A stretch of DNA of 64,000 bases from positions 1,922,001 to 1,986,000 of the forward strand of contig JAJTTP010000005.1 of NCBI GenBank assembly GCA_023313575.1, read 5' to 3'. Source of the DNA: Eutypella sp. D-1 (lineage: Eukaryota; Ascomycota; Sordariomycetes; Xylariales; Diatrypaceae). This document shows positions 1-12,815 of this stretch, piece by piece (position 1 is the first letter of the stretch; each line of letters opens with the position of its first letter). Position numbers and translations under genes: made by a program. Below the pieces are notes generated by a model. The model saw only the letters and a list, made by a program, of their open reading frames with translations. It was not told the DNA's origin and made no database searches.

Positions 1-955
1 TGTCTTCCCTCCTCGACCATTCCTCCCAGTCTGGCCCCCCTTGATATTTCCTCAACACTTTGATTTCAGCTGTTTAGCTCAACTCGGAACCTTGCTCTTT
101 CTCTTCTCTTCTCTCGTTCCGCCGCTCACTCCACTCAGGTCCACTTTACAACTTCCCAACAACAACCCCCTTAAACTCAAACACTGATCTACTTTGCTTC
201 CTCTGCTCGTTTTTCGAGAAATAATCTTGCTCTTCGTGACAACAGTACTCTTGTAGATGATGGTAATGATGTGCTCCGCTTCAACTCTGCCGTTCTGCCT
301 TCTTCCTTCGAAATGGAATGCATGTACATGTCGATGACAAAGTCAGTCGATTATGTGCTCTGGGTTCTTTTCTCCCAGTTTTCTCCTCTCCTCGCCACCG
401 CTCCTCTCTGCCCAGTTGTCCATCGCGTGGAAAGCCCGTAGTCGTGACAGTAATGGTGAAAAGCCGGGGCACAGGACAAGTAAAGGAGACGCGTTCGGAA
501 CCAAATCGATCAATCAGCCAACCAAACCGGGAACTCCCCAAAACGCCTGCGCGAAAGATCCTCTGTAGGAGTACGAAAAGCAGGCGAAAAGCAGAAATCA
601 AGGCAGAACGTATGGATCCAGGAAAGAAAAAGGCGAACGCCGAACAGCGCGAGGACTGCTGATGCTCTCTATTGATGAGTGTTTGGTTTGTCCATATACT
701 TCCAGTAGTGCAAGATCCCTATGATCCAATAAAGATCTAAGTGTGATCCAATTGTTTAGATAAGGAAGAAACCAAAAATCGGCTAGCCAAACCATGCTCC
801 AGCTATATCAAGCTCGCGGTACTAGCAGGATGGTATCTAAGGTGGCGTGCCTTAGATTAGGGGCAGATATCGGATTGAATGCAGGCCTCGTGGAAAAAGG
901 CTCGGCCATTCCGTGATTAACGCCCATTACTGCCGATCCCAGGGACGGATGCCAT
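1..955. other. Left-edge intergenic sequence
   Basis: No gene is supported here. The first 250 bases are strongly C/T-rich on the + strand, like a fungal promoter or 5' leader. The only ATG-led frames after them are short (about 25-110 codons) and resemble no family I know. The 3' end of the minus-strand gene that stops at 956 must have its untranslated tail and terminator in the right part of this stretch. I see no clear poly(A) signal. Confidence 0.5.
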
Positions 956-3175
956 TCATTGGGGATAGTAGACAACGCCAGGTCCCGATTGGGGGTAGTA
1001 GTAACCGTCTGGGTTAGGTACAGCCATGTTATTCATGCCGTCAGGCATGGGATAACCTTGCGGAGCAGGGTAAGGTGGGTATGGGGCCATTGGCTGTATT
1101 TGGGAGGCGTCAAAATAATATACCATGCCGTTGATCTCCTGGGCAACAAGATTGGAGCCTGTCTGGGACTGCCCGCTGGGTTGACTGGGAGGTGTCTCGC
1201 CCTGCGGTTGGCCTTGTTGCATTCCGGGGACGAAGGGAGGGGCGGCCGGTGACGGGGCCACATTGCTGGAATAGCCAGGCTGAGGGTAATAATATCCCTG
1301 GGGACCCATATTCATCTGGTAGGGTGGGTAGTAATTCTGCTGGGCATACGGTGCTGGTTGAGGTTGGAAGGGAGCAGCGTGAATAGCTCGCTCAGGAATC
1401 TGTGACAACGGGGTGCCCGTGGAGTGCTGGGAGGGATAGGACGAATGACGTGCATGAGCATCGTGCCCGAAGCCGTTGGATACTTGGATGGGAACCTGCT
1501 GATGGAATGCCTGCTGATACGGTTGAGATGGGGTCTGCTGCACTGCCGGTGGGTCAATGTCTGCCACGGACACCGTCTTTTGAGGACGGGGTTGATGCAT
1601 GGGAATCGAAACGGAGCGGTTTTCTTGGAAGGCAGGCTTCGAAGGGAGCGGATGAGTCTGAGGTTGCGGTATATCATTAATAGTGGACGGCGCAGTCTCG
1701 GGGGGCTGTGCTGCCACGACCCCATCTATGACCGGCATCTGGTGTTCCGGCCGACTCTGCGGAGGCAACCTCACTACTGGCCGTGACGAGTCGTGAGGGA
1801 GCGGTGGCCGCGAGATAGCTGAGCCCGAAGGCGACACTATGAAGTCCCTACCGATATCAGGGGCTATCGAAGAACGTCTGCTCAGCCCGATACTGGGAGA
1901 ATAAGCGCTTCCTCCATAGTAACTACCCCCAAAGATGCTCGTTCTTCTCGAAAAGCCGCCAATAGAACCCAGGCCTGATCTCGGCTTGCCTCTCAGCCGT
2001 TGTTGATTCGGACGCAACGCGCGGGGGATGAAAATGAACGATCTGTCTTCAGCGGGGAAACGGAACCGGGGAGGCAGATTAGGTAAAGAAATGCGGACCG
2101 GTTTGTCACGGCGAAGGGGTGGTCGATGGTCCGGTAATTTGGTATACTGCTTTATAGTGATACCTGGAAACAAGACCGGCTCCTTCACAGAAGGTATATA
2201 AACCCGGATCTGCACAGTGCCGAGCACCTTTTCTGTAGCCATGTGTCGGTTGATCGGGGTGGAACTGTTAGGACATGTAGGGATATATCCATCGCCGTTA
2301 GGCGGGCCATCATCAACAAACGGGTGCCGTGGCTGTCTGATAGACATGGGCTTGGCCACACTATCATGCATGTCATGTGCCCAGGGTGCGCTTGTCGTAG
2401 GATCAGCCGGATTGTGCAGATGTTGACTATCGGTGTACGTTAGTATATCCGGGCTTAGCACTATCAGTGCTTCATCATCTGTAACGTACCTCATCGGAGC
2501 AAAGGGGCCCCCAACGGCCCCGCGGCCTCTACCGCCGCGACCACCCCTACCAAACGGCCGGAAGCCGTTAGCAGACGGCCCTGCGTGCCTATGGTCATGC
2601 ATGAAAAAGGCACCTCGATTTGGCACAAAAGCCGGGTCTTGGTCTCGTTTCCGCCTATACTCATCATGTTCGTTTCGTCGTCGGTCGTTCGGAGGCCCCT
2701 CAGGTCCAGCGGTGGGAGCCGAGTTCGAGCTGACTATAATGGGAGCAGAAGTACTAGACGAAGGCGCCGTAGCTTCCTCTTCAAAATCCAGCTCCTTGAC
2801 AGGATCGGGCGCATCGGAAAGGCTTAGACCATTCAACATGAACACAGTATCATTATTAGAAGAGTCGCTGGGCTTTTGAGGATTCTCGGTAGTGGCACCG
2901 GTGCCAGCAGAGGCATGGTGACGTGGGCGTCTCGCAGAGCTGTTACCACCGCCGGCTCGACCATTGGCCTTCCTGACAGTTGGGGTCGTGGGTGATGCTT
3001 CATCAACATTGCTAGTATCGCTATCGTCGGCTAAGTCATTGTCATCGGAGACCACAGAACCGTCGGTGAGCGAGTCATCGTCGACATCGAGATGATCAGG
3101 ACCTCCTTCATCTTCGCCTTCGTCCTCAACCCGGCGACGACCTATCACCTTCCTTCGACGAACGGGTGCTGCCAT
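956..3175 (-). CDS. Barentsz/CASC3 (Btz-domain) exon-junction-complex-like protein
   Basis: Single-exon gene, 739 aa. The recognisable part is a Btz/SELOR-type signature at about residues 178-196 (DPAFVPNRGAFFMHDHR). It is followed by an RG-rich patch (GRGGRGGRGRG, about 208-218) and an acidic, low-complexity N-terminus. In CASC3/Barentsz proteins this segment binds eIF4AIII and RNA in the exon junction complex, linking splicing to mRNA export, localisation or decay. The second half is rich in P, Q, S and Y and ends in a Tyr/Pro-rich tail (YYPQ repeats), which suggests a disordered scaffold, possibly granule-associated. The start at 3175 is the first ATG of the frame and is followed by a basic stretch (PVRRRKVIGRRR). 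Family membership rests on the short motif and the general layout, so partners are inferred. The gene is isolated, with an upstream gap of more than 6 kb. Confidence 0.8.
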   Translation of the reverse strand: MAAPVRRRKVIGRRRVEDEGEDEGGPDHLDVDDDSLTDGSVVSDDNDLADDSDTSNVDEASPTTPTVRKANGRAGGGNSSARRPRHHASAGTGATTENPQKPSDSSNNDTVFMLNGLSLSDAPDPVKELDFEEEATAPSSSTSAPIIVSSNSAPTAGPEGPPNDRRRNEHDEYRRKRDQDPAFVPNRGAFFMHDHRHAGPSANGFRPFGRGGRGGRGRGAVGGPFAPMRYVTDDEALIVLSPDILTYTDSQHLHNPADPTTSAPWAHDMHDSVAKPMSIRQPRHPFVDDGPPNGDGYIPTCPNSSTPINRHMATEKVLGTVQIRVYIPSVKEPVLFPGITIKQYTKLPDHRPPLRRDKPVRISLPNLPPRFRFPAEDRSFIFIPRALRPNQQRLRGKPRSGLGSIGGFSRRTSIFGGSYYGGSAYSPSIGLSRRSSIAPDIGRDFIVSPSGSAISRPPLPHDSSRPVVRLPPQSRPEHQMPVIDGVVAAQPPETAPSTINDIPQPQTHPLPSKPAFQENRSVSIPMHQPRPQKTVSVADIDPPAVQQTPSQPYQQAFHQQVPIQVSNGFGHDAHARHSSYPSQHSTGTPLSQIPERAIHAAPFQPQPAPYAQQNYYPPYQMNMGPQGYYYPQPGYSSNVAPSPAAPPFVPGMQQGQPQGETPPSQPSGQSQTGSNLVAQEINGMVYYFDASQIQPMAPYPPYPAPQGYPMPDGMNNMAVPNPDGYYYPQSGPGVVYYPQ

Positions 3176-4239
3176 GTTGGGTTATATTTAGGCCGGTAGG
3201 GACCGACAAGACCTGACCTGATGTTGCGGCTGCTGGAGAGGGACGGTTTTGAAGAACCGGTTTGGCGGGAAGCTACCTTAAAGGAGCTTGGACGACGTTG
3301 GGCGTCGTGATCTATGAGGAGTTCATGCGTAATTGTGTCGAGATGATAAGGATCGAGATCGACGGACAGATAGAAACGAGCGAGGCGGTAAAGACAAAAG
3401 CAGGCGATTTCCTTGAGTGGAGAGGGAGAGAGAGAGTAAGAGGAAACGGGTCCAATCGAGCTAGAGTATAGAGAAGATAAAAGGGCGATATAACCGCCGG
3501 CGGTGCGGGAAGAAGCAAATGAAGAAATTAAACCCAGTTGGTGAAAGAAAGATCGATTAATAAGAGGAGGCCGTAGAAATTCCAGAAGGTAGTAGTGAGT
3601 GGTGCTTGTATTTTCTTTCCCCGGGGCTCTTCCAAGGTTACCTAGACTTAAAGACCTAAGACGGTCCCTTTTTTGCAAAAGCACCAACAAGTAAAAAGAG
3701 AGCACACGGACTCACTTGCACCCACACACAAAAGCGGGAGCGAAGTTAGTTGGGTTGACGGTGACTGACTAACTTGGACTCGGGTGGTTCTCGAGGATAT
3801 GGAGACGAGTCAAGCAATCATCCAAGTAGAACAGCGCAGAATAGCGACCACCTTTTAGCCCCGTTTACTTTAGGGAGTGAAATGAGAAAGGAAGGAAGAA
3901 AGAAGGGGGAAAAGAAAGAAAGAAAAGGAGTATAAAAAAAGAGGTAAAGAACAAGAAATTCTGAGCCAGTAAGAAAAAAAACCCCGTCCAGAATTTGATG
4001 GAAAGGCGACGTCAAATCCTGGGATGAAGTGAAGGGGATCCCGGTAATTTTCCTGGTCCTATATGTGATGGTTTTTTTTTTCTTCTTCTTCTTCTTTTGG
4101 TCCTAGGTGATTTGTTGATAGATGTACTAAAGGAGGAATCTGGGGATTGTTTTGGAGGTGGCGGAAGTGTAAATGAGAAATGAGAAAAGGGAAATGGGAA
4201 TAGAAAACAATACGGACTCAACCCCAAGCAGATAGAAAG

Positions 4240-4660
4240 GTTGTTGATGATGAGGTAGGTAGGGTTAAGGTATGTGAGGTAGGTAGGTACCTTAGTAGAG
4301 ACGTAAGGTAGTAGGTTGTTGAAGGAAGAAGGTATTATTGCAATAGTAAGGTGATTCAATGAACTCAATAGGTGTTGTCCTATACGTTTAACTGAAGGTT
4401 GATTCGCTACAGTACTATCTACCTGTCTACATATGTAGGTATGTAATAGGTAAGGTAGGTACAACCGATGCATATACAATACAATGGGGGATAACGTACT
4501 CTCCCGTCGTAACTGCCTCCCATCTGCACATACCTATTATATAAACTTCAAGATTGCAGGTTACCCAAGTTCCAATGTAAGTACCTGCCTTCTAGACTTG
4601 CCCACGTAGATACCTAGGTACATACTTAGGTACTCAAGTACATACTATCGTAGGCATGTA
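4240..4660. repeat. Cluster of GTAGGTAC / TACCTAGGTA motifs
   Basis: Runs such as GGTAGGTAGGTACC near 4285 and ATACCTAGGTACAT near 4610 recur within about 400 bp, on both strands because the core CCTAGG is palindromic. The same family appears in most other gaps of the window and is not seen inside the coding exons. Confidence 0.7.
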
Positions 4661-7600
4661 GGTGTGTATCGTATCTCCAGAACTCTGGTATGCATCTAAA
4701 AGCTACAAGAACCATCAACAACATTATTATCAACAATAACAACAACACTGCTTACTTCTATGCAGTGTTATGCAGAGCGCTAATTTCACAACTTGCTGCC
4801 ATACGTTGAATAGTAATGGTGGTTTCCGATGCCGAATACATAAGTATATCCTGCTAACTATAAGATGTGGTAAATCATTGTCTACCATTACTACTACTCT
4901 ATCGTACTTAGGTACTTAATGTAATAATAGCCTACGGACACCCACCGGGCACCGGGGGGCTTCAGGCGTAGACGCAGACACAGTAGAGGCGGAGAAAAAC
5001 ACCAGAACTAAACCATGATTGGTCAACATGCTGTGGATACTCTACCAGGTTACTGTAGGTACGTTAACACTTGGGACTTTCTGGTATCGTTAGTAAAGAG
5101 GGTAGAGCGGGTCACGTTCGACGACTTCCGGGCCTAGAATTATACAATTGGCACGTATACAGTAGATTGACAGCTTGACACCCAGTCAATATCTCCGCAA
5201 CCTCTCGATGAAGTGGCTCCAAAGTCCAGACAATTCCTTTAGCTCGAGTGCCGAGCCTTGAGAGGCCCAGGAAGCACCGTTACCTTGTTACTACCGTTTC
5301 TTTGTTTCTCGCATTTTTGATCAAGCAACCTTATCCCAACCTGAGCCTTGGAATCATCAAGACTGATCCTGGTAGCCTGGACAGTCGATCGGCGCCGATC
5401 CGATGTTAGGCTGCTCCCACACAAGCTATACAATCACGTATTATTTCCTTATCGGTATCTAATGGCTGCCTACCTAGCTATAGGTAGATTTACTATAGAC
5501 TTCCGACTATGTATATCAGAGCTTTGAATACTACCCGACTTGTATGGTAAATTCAACCATGTGCATAGCTCCTCAGACCTACCCAGTCTGGCCCAGTATA
5601 TGTATAAGCAGCCAATGCGGCGATTATCGTGCATGTATCACCTGTTGATTTTCTGGCTAAAGTCCCGTTCAGGTATACTATAATACGCATTCTACTGGCG
5701 AAAGAATTGTATTCGATACTAGCCCTATGAGGAAGCAGAAAGCAAAGACAACAGTAACGACAGCAATAAGAATATTGACGACGCCAGCAGATATTGACAT
5801 TCTCTCGCACTAACGGGGGTTTGACAGTTTTATTATTACGAGTTACACCGTGATATTTTTCTTCGGTGAGTAGAAGCGTTTTCCGTCGCCTTCCGACCCA
5901 TCCAGATGGATATATCTCGGTCAGCCCACGCATAGCGGTAACAGTATGTGCTTTTAAAAAGCCCTGTTGCTTCACCTCAAATGCTGTGACATACTCTCCC
6001 TAGGTAGTCAGCACATAAATACGTATCTATATAGGCCCATTGGCCAGGATAATGAAATATGACGCGAAGGCCGACTGGGGGCCAGCACAACCACGGATAG
6101 CGCGTCACACTCATTTTCCCCTGCGGTATCTAGATTATATCGATGCTTTTCTGCACTACGAGACGGCGCCGTAGCGTCACTTGTGCGTGCTTCTTACACA
6201 TCGTTACCCGCCGACTTTAGATAGATGAGACGTCAAAGCCGTAGCTTACGACGGGTTCGGGTTGTGGCTGTGTGTAAGATAGTATAATTTATATACCTCC
6301 GTGTATGTACATAACTGCTACTACCGCTGCTGCGCCACCTGGGTAATGAAAGCAGCACTGAAGTCCCGGACGGCTCGGCGACGTATTATCCGATCCCCAG
6401 CCAGCAAGAACCGACCATCGGAGCGCCTGGATAAGAACAAGCCAACCCGGGATACCTTAATGCTTTGCGGCTCGGTAACTCGGTTTACCATTCTGACATC
6501 GAGGGCGGGGAAGACGTCGTGTAACGTGTAACGAGGGGGGGATGCCGCTTGGAACCCCATGGTCGAGTGATGGTAGCCAAGACAGCTTACCCGTGATTCA
6601 TCACACCTATCACTCCCCGTGCGTATTTGCCGGTCCTGCGAATCATATCCAGTACATAGGTAGCGCCTTGCAGTGACAGGATGCAGTAACAATACCTATC
6701 TATGGATACGTACATCCATAGTCCATATGCAGCAAGGCCGAACTTGAGGGCAGATTATCAATCCAGAGCGCTGTGGCCTCCCCCCTCCTCCGCCTCGCCC
6801 CCCCATTCCCCCCCATTCAAAACGGACATAGACCTCGGGATACACTAAGTTGCTGACTAACTCATTTTTATGTGGCGGTGTCGGGAGCTTTTTCTCCTCG
6901 CTCTCTCGAATTTTCTACTCCTCGTAGCAGGAAGAGCAAGAAATTGTGAGTACGTAGCAAAGTCCGGAGGCGAAAAGAGGATGGCGAAACGGCGAATGGC
7001 GAACGGCAAAAAAATCCGAAAGGTCTACGTAGGCCAGGCTACGTAGATTGGCTCGCGACTAGTTTGATGGCGAGGTTGACAAGTGTTCCAAGGTGATCCG
7101 AGAATTTCCAAGTTAATGAGAGGGGTTGCCTCAGCCTCACTCCTTGATACGTGGGCCGGGATAAATCGCATTGGAAGTTCTCTTCTCGTCAAACTGTCCT
7201 GCGGGCTCGCTTGTCGTATGACTGACTGCCTTTGTAGGCACGCTACGAGTTAATGGATTGTGCGAAGAATTACCTTGGCTGATTATGCTCAAAATGTGCC
7301 TTGACTGCCAGCTATCATGTAGTGAGAGGTCCTCGAGGCATGTCATCCATGGTCATGTGGAAACTTTCTATGAGATTGCCTCGGTGTTTTGCCTTCGGGC
7401 TGTACATAGTAGAGCTACTGCGGGGGTTTTGCATGATGATTACTTATGTACTTAGGTAGGTTAAGTACGGTTTGTACGTACAGATAACCGGGTACATAGC
7501 CTTGGGATTCTGAGCTTACCTACACATGCTCAGGTGCTTAAATGAAGAGCTTGCCTGCTGCATTACAGGTAGGTAGGCTCCGAGATCACGTTGATAATGA

Positions 7601-8303
7601 CATTATCTATCTCCGGCGCCTCGGAACACCAACTTGTGGACATGGTCCATGAGCACATGGATATACATAGTAGTACAAGTGCCTTTGGGGTCTGCCTGTT
7701 AGTAGTCACTTATTAGGTATTTTTGCCTTTTCTTTTTCTTTTTCTTTTCTTCTTTATGTTTAGGTAGTTACAACAAACCATACTTCTTTCATCGCCGCCT
7801 GTAGTGAATGGCTCCAAGGTGACAATAGGCCAACGGGTAGGATGTGCTTGTTTGCCTGGTTGGTAATGTAAAAACAGGCAAACCAACAAACGTAGGCGTC
7901 GGCTGGCAATAGCTGTCGCCAGCTGTAAGACTTCTGTCATCATGACCCATCCAGCTGCCTCGGATCCTTCACTGAAAGTACTTAAACAGGTATTTAGTTA
8001 GTTGTGTTTGCTGGATCACCTCAGTTGCTCCCCTTCCACTCTCACAACAACCACCAATATTACATTACTAAACCGACCCTAAACATCTATCCTCAAGGCA
8101 TCCGTCAATTCATCATCCATTTATCACCACTGTCGCTGCCTGACTAGGGCAAAGGGCGGTTCATATAACAAGGCCGGCCCGATCACACAACTACTCAGGT
8201 TGGTAGGTTCTATATTTCCTTTAGTCTAAGTAAGTTGGGATACTACCTAAGTAGTTCCAAACCTTGCTGCTTTTCATTTCATCAGACATCACCAGATGCC
8301 AGA

Positions 8304-8346
8304 TACACCACACACACACACACGTACACATATACACACATACACC
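8304..8346 (+). repeat. CA-rich microsatellite
   Basis: A run of CA dinucleotides interrupted by GTA and TATA lies in the distal promoter region of NBR1. It is simple-sequence DNA with no evident function. Confidence 0.85.
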
Positions 8347-9309
8347 CGACACGACAGGCATACCATATCTCCCCTTAATCCCAGGTACGTCAGTCAGACT
8401 GGAAATCGTTCTCTCGACCCTATTATTTTATTGGTGATGACAGACGGTCCGTCTTTCGTCAACCAGCCCGTCGACCAACCAGTTCCCCCCAGTCGCCCAG
8501 TCTCCCCACCCCTCACTTTCACATCAGTACCACTCTTTATTACATCCATGCATTATCGACGCGATCTGTCATCCACTCATTCAACCCTATAAAATGGCTC
8601 CAGTTTACAAGCCCTGGGGCTTTCTTTGTTGGCGGCCTGTGGTCGACTTACTATTGCAGATGACCTCTCCTCTTAACATATTGTGTCCCTAAACAACGAA
8701 GTCCTATGGAAGTAGTCTTCTTACCTGATGGTGGCCTCAGGACAGGACTGACCGCCTAATCGATAGGTCTATGCATACTTGCTTAGGTATCACACCTGCA
8801 TAACCTTGGAAGCTTCACTAGTTGCCCCCCACCCGCAAGGAATCCCGAGCTCCGGACGGGATCTATCATACTTCCTCCGTAGGCGGGGATAGTTAACACC
8901 CGGACCTGACACCTGAAGCCGGCGACTCCTAAGGTTAGAATTCCTATCTGGCATAGGCGAAGTGACTGCCCTATGTCCGGGTATCTGACCCTTACCTTGT
9001 CTTGCCCTGCCCTTGAGCGCTTCCCTTCTCCATCGCCGCGCATCTTCGACCTTAGTAGTGCATTGACTAGCGCGCCTACGTCTTCTTATTCCCTGTAATA
9101 ATTACATACATACAAGTGTCAAAACACCAGGACAGCCTACCCGAGGACGGGGGGGGCTGTAGGTACTCTAGCAGGCGGGCCGGACACTTTTCCTCCACAC
9201 ATTCCGACTTAAAACAGCTGCCTATAATATACCAAGACGAGCCCCAGGTGTACTTATGGATACATAAGTATGTACATGAGTACACCTACGTCGCCCACCC
9301 ACGTATTCC

Positions 9310-9606
9310 TACATAATTACACCTACCTAGGTACCTAATCCTACCCCAAGGTATCTACAGCGCCAAGACTATGTACCCAAAGGCTGTCACCGATACCCTA
9401 ACGTAGTCCTTCCCCCGGCCTCGCAGGTGCCCTACCTAACCTACGCTCTGACACTTATACTTTCAGACATGCCCCCGGGCGGCCGACTCTGCTCTGCGGC
9501 TGCTGCATTTCTTACATATGCCCCTGCCTACACTAACTTACTCACTCGCCTACCTATTTACTCTACTACCTCCAGCTACCTCCTACCTACCTACTTACCT
9601 ACCTAA
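9310..9606. repeat. TACCTACC / TACCTAGGTACC motif cluster
   Basis: ACCTACCTAGGTACCT near 9321 and a long run of TACCTAC/TTACC units at 9530-9606 lie immediately upstream of the NBR1 leader. They belong to the intergenic motif family found throughout the window. Confidence 0.7.
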
Positions 9607-9740
9607 TTCACGTTTTTCTTCTCTCCCATCATCTCGGCCCCTCCAACACAATTCAACCACTTTTAAGTAATATTTATTTATTTATTCGATACTGACGACG
9701 TCATTTATGAGTTAGTTGTTCTTGATCTATCTTAGTCAAG

Positions 9741-12700
9741 ATGGCATCATCGATGAAGATGAACCATTTTGATACTCCTATCACCCTCAAGGTGACCTAT
9801 GAGGGTGTCGCTCGTCGACATAAGCTACCACTCAGGGATGTAAATGTTGAGGTTTTCGAGACCAAGGTAAATACATCATCACCCGCATCATTCCTCTAAT
9901 ATTGTCAATATACCCAATATTGTCACTCGTCGCCATCTTTTACGGTTCAGGTGATGCAATTGTCATTCGTGTAAACCTACCACCCCTTCACCGCCACCAC
10001 AAACCATCCGCAAAATCATCTCCTAATTAATCTGCTTTATCAATAGCTTCGCACATTCTTGGGGATCCACCCGGATGCTACTGTCATCATCGAGCGTTAT
10101 TCCGATTCGGCTGCTTCCTTCGTAGTCCTCGACCCCGAGAATATCCCCGTTTACAAGCAGCTCTACCGAGCCGCTAAGGCAAAGCAGAAGCTTAAGCTTC
10201 GTGTTACGAGGCCCATCCCGGTTGAAACCCCAAGCATTCCCTTGCCTGCTTCCGTGGAGGATGAACCCGAATCCGCGACCGAATCGCAACCCGCTGCTCA
10301 ACCCGACACCGAGCCCGAAGCCCAGCCCGAGGTCCGGCCCGAGGCTCAGCCTGGGCCCCAACCTGAAACCGTCAAACTGCCACCACCTATCCCGTCTCTA
10401 TGGGACCCTTGGGGGCCTTCTCCGGTATTTGCTCAGACGAAGACTCCTGCAGCCGATGTCTTCGAGACAATTATCGCTCCGCAGGCACCCGAAGATTTCC
10501 CCGAATTCCTTGAACAATGGAAAGCTCGCGGCACGCCTAAAATCTATTTGAGGCTGAATGCCGAGGGTGTTGAGGTCATCGACTTTCTCAGGACTACCTC
10601 GATTGAACGACCGACTCTCACCTTGGCCCCCCTGCCGGCGTCGTCCGCATCGTCTCTGGATAGCAGTCTCCCCCCTGTGAACCACTACCGCTTCTCCAAG
10701 ACAGCGGCTAAGCTACCGTTCGCCGCCCTCTGCAGGCAGGCCTTTATGCGAGAGCTGGATATTGCCCACGAGAGCGCTCAGCGAACTATCCTCAAAGCCG
10801 AGGAAACACTCAGGGGCCTGAGCTCGACCTCAGGGAAGAAGGAAGAGGTGCCTGTCTCGGCTTTTCCGGGTTGTAGGCGTCAGTTCACTGTCTGCTGTAA
10901 CAGTTGTGACCAGGCGGTTCCCGACGCCCACTTCCACTGTTCCACTTGTGATGACGGCGACTTCGACCTCTGCCAGAACTGTGTCGGGCAGGGCATCACG
11001 TGTTACGATGAGAGCCACTGGCTCATTAAGCGTAACATCAAAGATGGGCAGATTAGCAACAGCACAACACATGTTGCCCCTAAGAAGTCTCCGGCGCCGG
11101 CGCCGGCTCTGAACCTTCCTATCAGGCCTGCCGTGCGATCCAACGAGAAGTCGAGATCGAGCCTGGGAGGTCCTATTTGGAGCGCTGCCTTCGGCGCGCG
11201 GACATGCAACAGCTGCGTTCAGGAATTCCCTGAAGTGGAGTTTGTCCATTGCACGTCCTGTGACGATTACGATCTCTGCAAACGCTGCTTCGTCAAAGGC
11301 CAGCATGGCCACCACCCCAAGCATGGGTTTACCGCCGCCGTGCCAGGCACCATCTTGGAATCCCCGGTCGCTGCTTACCTGTCTCCTGGGCGTAATGTGG
11401 TCCACAATGCTATTTGTGACGGCTGTGACAAGTATATCCGCGGTATTCGCCACAAGTGTCTTGACTGCCCCGACTGGGACTACTGCACTGAGTGCCATGA
11501 GAATGCCGCCTTCGTCCACGCGAACCACCGCTTCGTTGATGTCTACGAGCCTCTTGTCAATCATAGCATTGGTGGTACACCCCGCATTTTGCACGTGGGC
11601 ATCTGCTGCGATGGCCCTCTTTGCTCTGCCGCACAAAGCAAGTCAAGGTATATCAGCGGCGTCCGCTACAAGTGCGCTATCTGCGATGACGTCGACTTCT
11701 GCGCCAACTGTGAAGCCAGTCCGGGAAACACGCATAACAAGACCCATCCTCTGATCAAGTTTAAGACGCCTGTACGCTCCGTCAGCGTTACGACGACTGG
11801 TGAGCATGAGGATGGACAACGCCTGCCTGTCATGGGTGATCGTGCTATCCGCCCTCTGCCGGTCAGCAGTCGCTCGGTCGATGTGGTTGACGTGCATTCG
11901 CTACGCGACAGCATTGCAGCCACTGCTGTCCAGACGGTCGTGGATGTCGAACCCACAGAGCAGGAGCCAGCTCCTACCCCTGTCAAGGATGTTGACATCG
12001 AGACTAAGGAGGAGGCCCAGGAGGAAGCCGTCATCCCCGAGGTGGCCCCAGTTTCCGAGAAGAAGGCGGCGTCGGAAGACCTCGTGGCTATCTTCAAGCA
12101 TGACACGGTCGCGGATGGTACCGTGATGCCTCCCAACCACACCTTCGAACAGACCTGGGTTCTTCGGAACGAGGGCTCCGTGCCCTGGCCCGCCGGATGC
12201 TCCGTCAGATTTGTAGGTGGAGACTACATGGGCGCCGTTGACCCTTCCCACCCTGCAGGTATCCACGAGCTCGTGTCGGCGTCTGAGACGACAGTGTGCT
12301 ACAACACCCTGAACCCTGGACAGGAGTTCCCGTTTACTGTTTTGATGCGCACTCCAGAACGTGAGGGCAAGGTCATTTCATACTGGCGCCTGACCACCCG
12401 CGACGGGGTCAAGTTCGGCCACAAACTTTGGTGCGACGTCACGGTCAAGGGACAAGCGCCCAAGGTGGAGGAGGCAGCCAAGGTGGAGGAGACGTCCGAG
12501 GTTGAGGTAAAGCCCGAGGTTGAGGTCAAGCCCGTCGAGCCCGAGGATTCTGCCGAGATGGTCAAGAGCCAGATGATCATTCCTAAGCTGGACCACGAGT
12601 CCCCCTCATCTAGTGTTCATCAAGAGGTTCAGACAGACAACCGACAGGCGCCTGCGGCTCAGGGGCAGCTGGAGGATGACTTCGAGGACTGCGCCGAAGA

Positions 12701-12815
12701 CGAGCAGTGGGCTGAAGAGTCGGATGATGGGTTCATGACCGATGAGGAATATGATATTCTCGACGCTTCGGATGAAGAGTACACTCCGGTGCGACACAGC
12801 ATCTCTAAGAAGTAG
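9741..12815 (+). CDS. NBR1: NBR1-type selective autophagy receptor (PB1, four ZZ, FW, LIR)
   Basis: Two exons (9741-9866, 10047-12815), 964 aa; the 180-bp intron is phase 0. NBR1 receptors carry cargo to the vacuole by binding Atg8. Domains in order: an N-terminal PB1-like domain encoded across the intron (about 10-95); a Pro/Glu/Gln repeat linker (about 115-140); four ZZ zinc fingers near 320-370, 427-470, 495-545 and 558-615, each with CxxC pairs; a NBR1 four-tryptophan (FW) domain at about 719-835 (TWVLRNEGSVPWPAGC); and an acidic tail with a candidate LC3-interacting motif EEYDIL (Tyr 944). The protein ends 20 residues after that Tyr and no UBA domain follows, unlike animal NBR1. Starting at 9741 is necessary to supply the first strands of PB1, because starting within exon 2 would truncate it. 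Multiple ZZ domains are known in filamentous-fungal NBR1. The cargo cannot be read from the sequence. Confidence 0.93.

Larger units (their letters stand above)
3176..9740. other. 6.5 kb gene-free intergenic region
   Basis: No reading frame here has a recognisable domain, a convincing length or a supporting splice pattern. The longest frames are 120-190 codons and look like chance. The proximal part (3176-4020) is the promoter and leader of the Btz-domain gene, with purine-rich tracts on the + strand. The rest is dominated by TACCTAGGTA / GTAGGTAC-type motifs, a CA microsatellite and pyrimidine-rich stretches. The last 1-1.5 kb should hold the NBR1 promoter and 5' leader. A 58-codon frame with a hydrophobic start (6870-7046, +) is the only small-protein candidate, and it is weak. 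Confidence 0.6.

Noticed and set aside
5553..6692. Two minus-strand frames of 140 and 123 codons in the large gap
   Set aside because: Composition is mixed, no motif or splice support is visible, and their length is not unusual for chance in 6.5 kb.
6870..7046. A 58-codon frame with a hydrophobic, signal-like start
   Set aside because: No promoter, no conserved feature and a repetitive basic tail (MAKRRMANGKK). Kept only as a note. The two CTACGTAG palindromes inside its end look like simple repeats.
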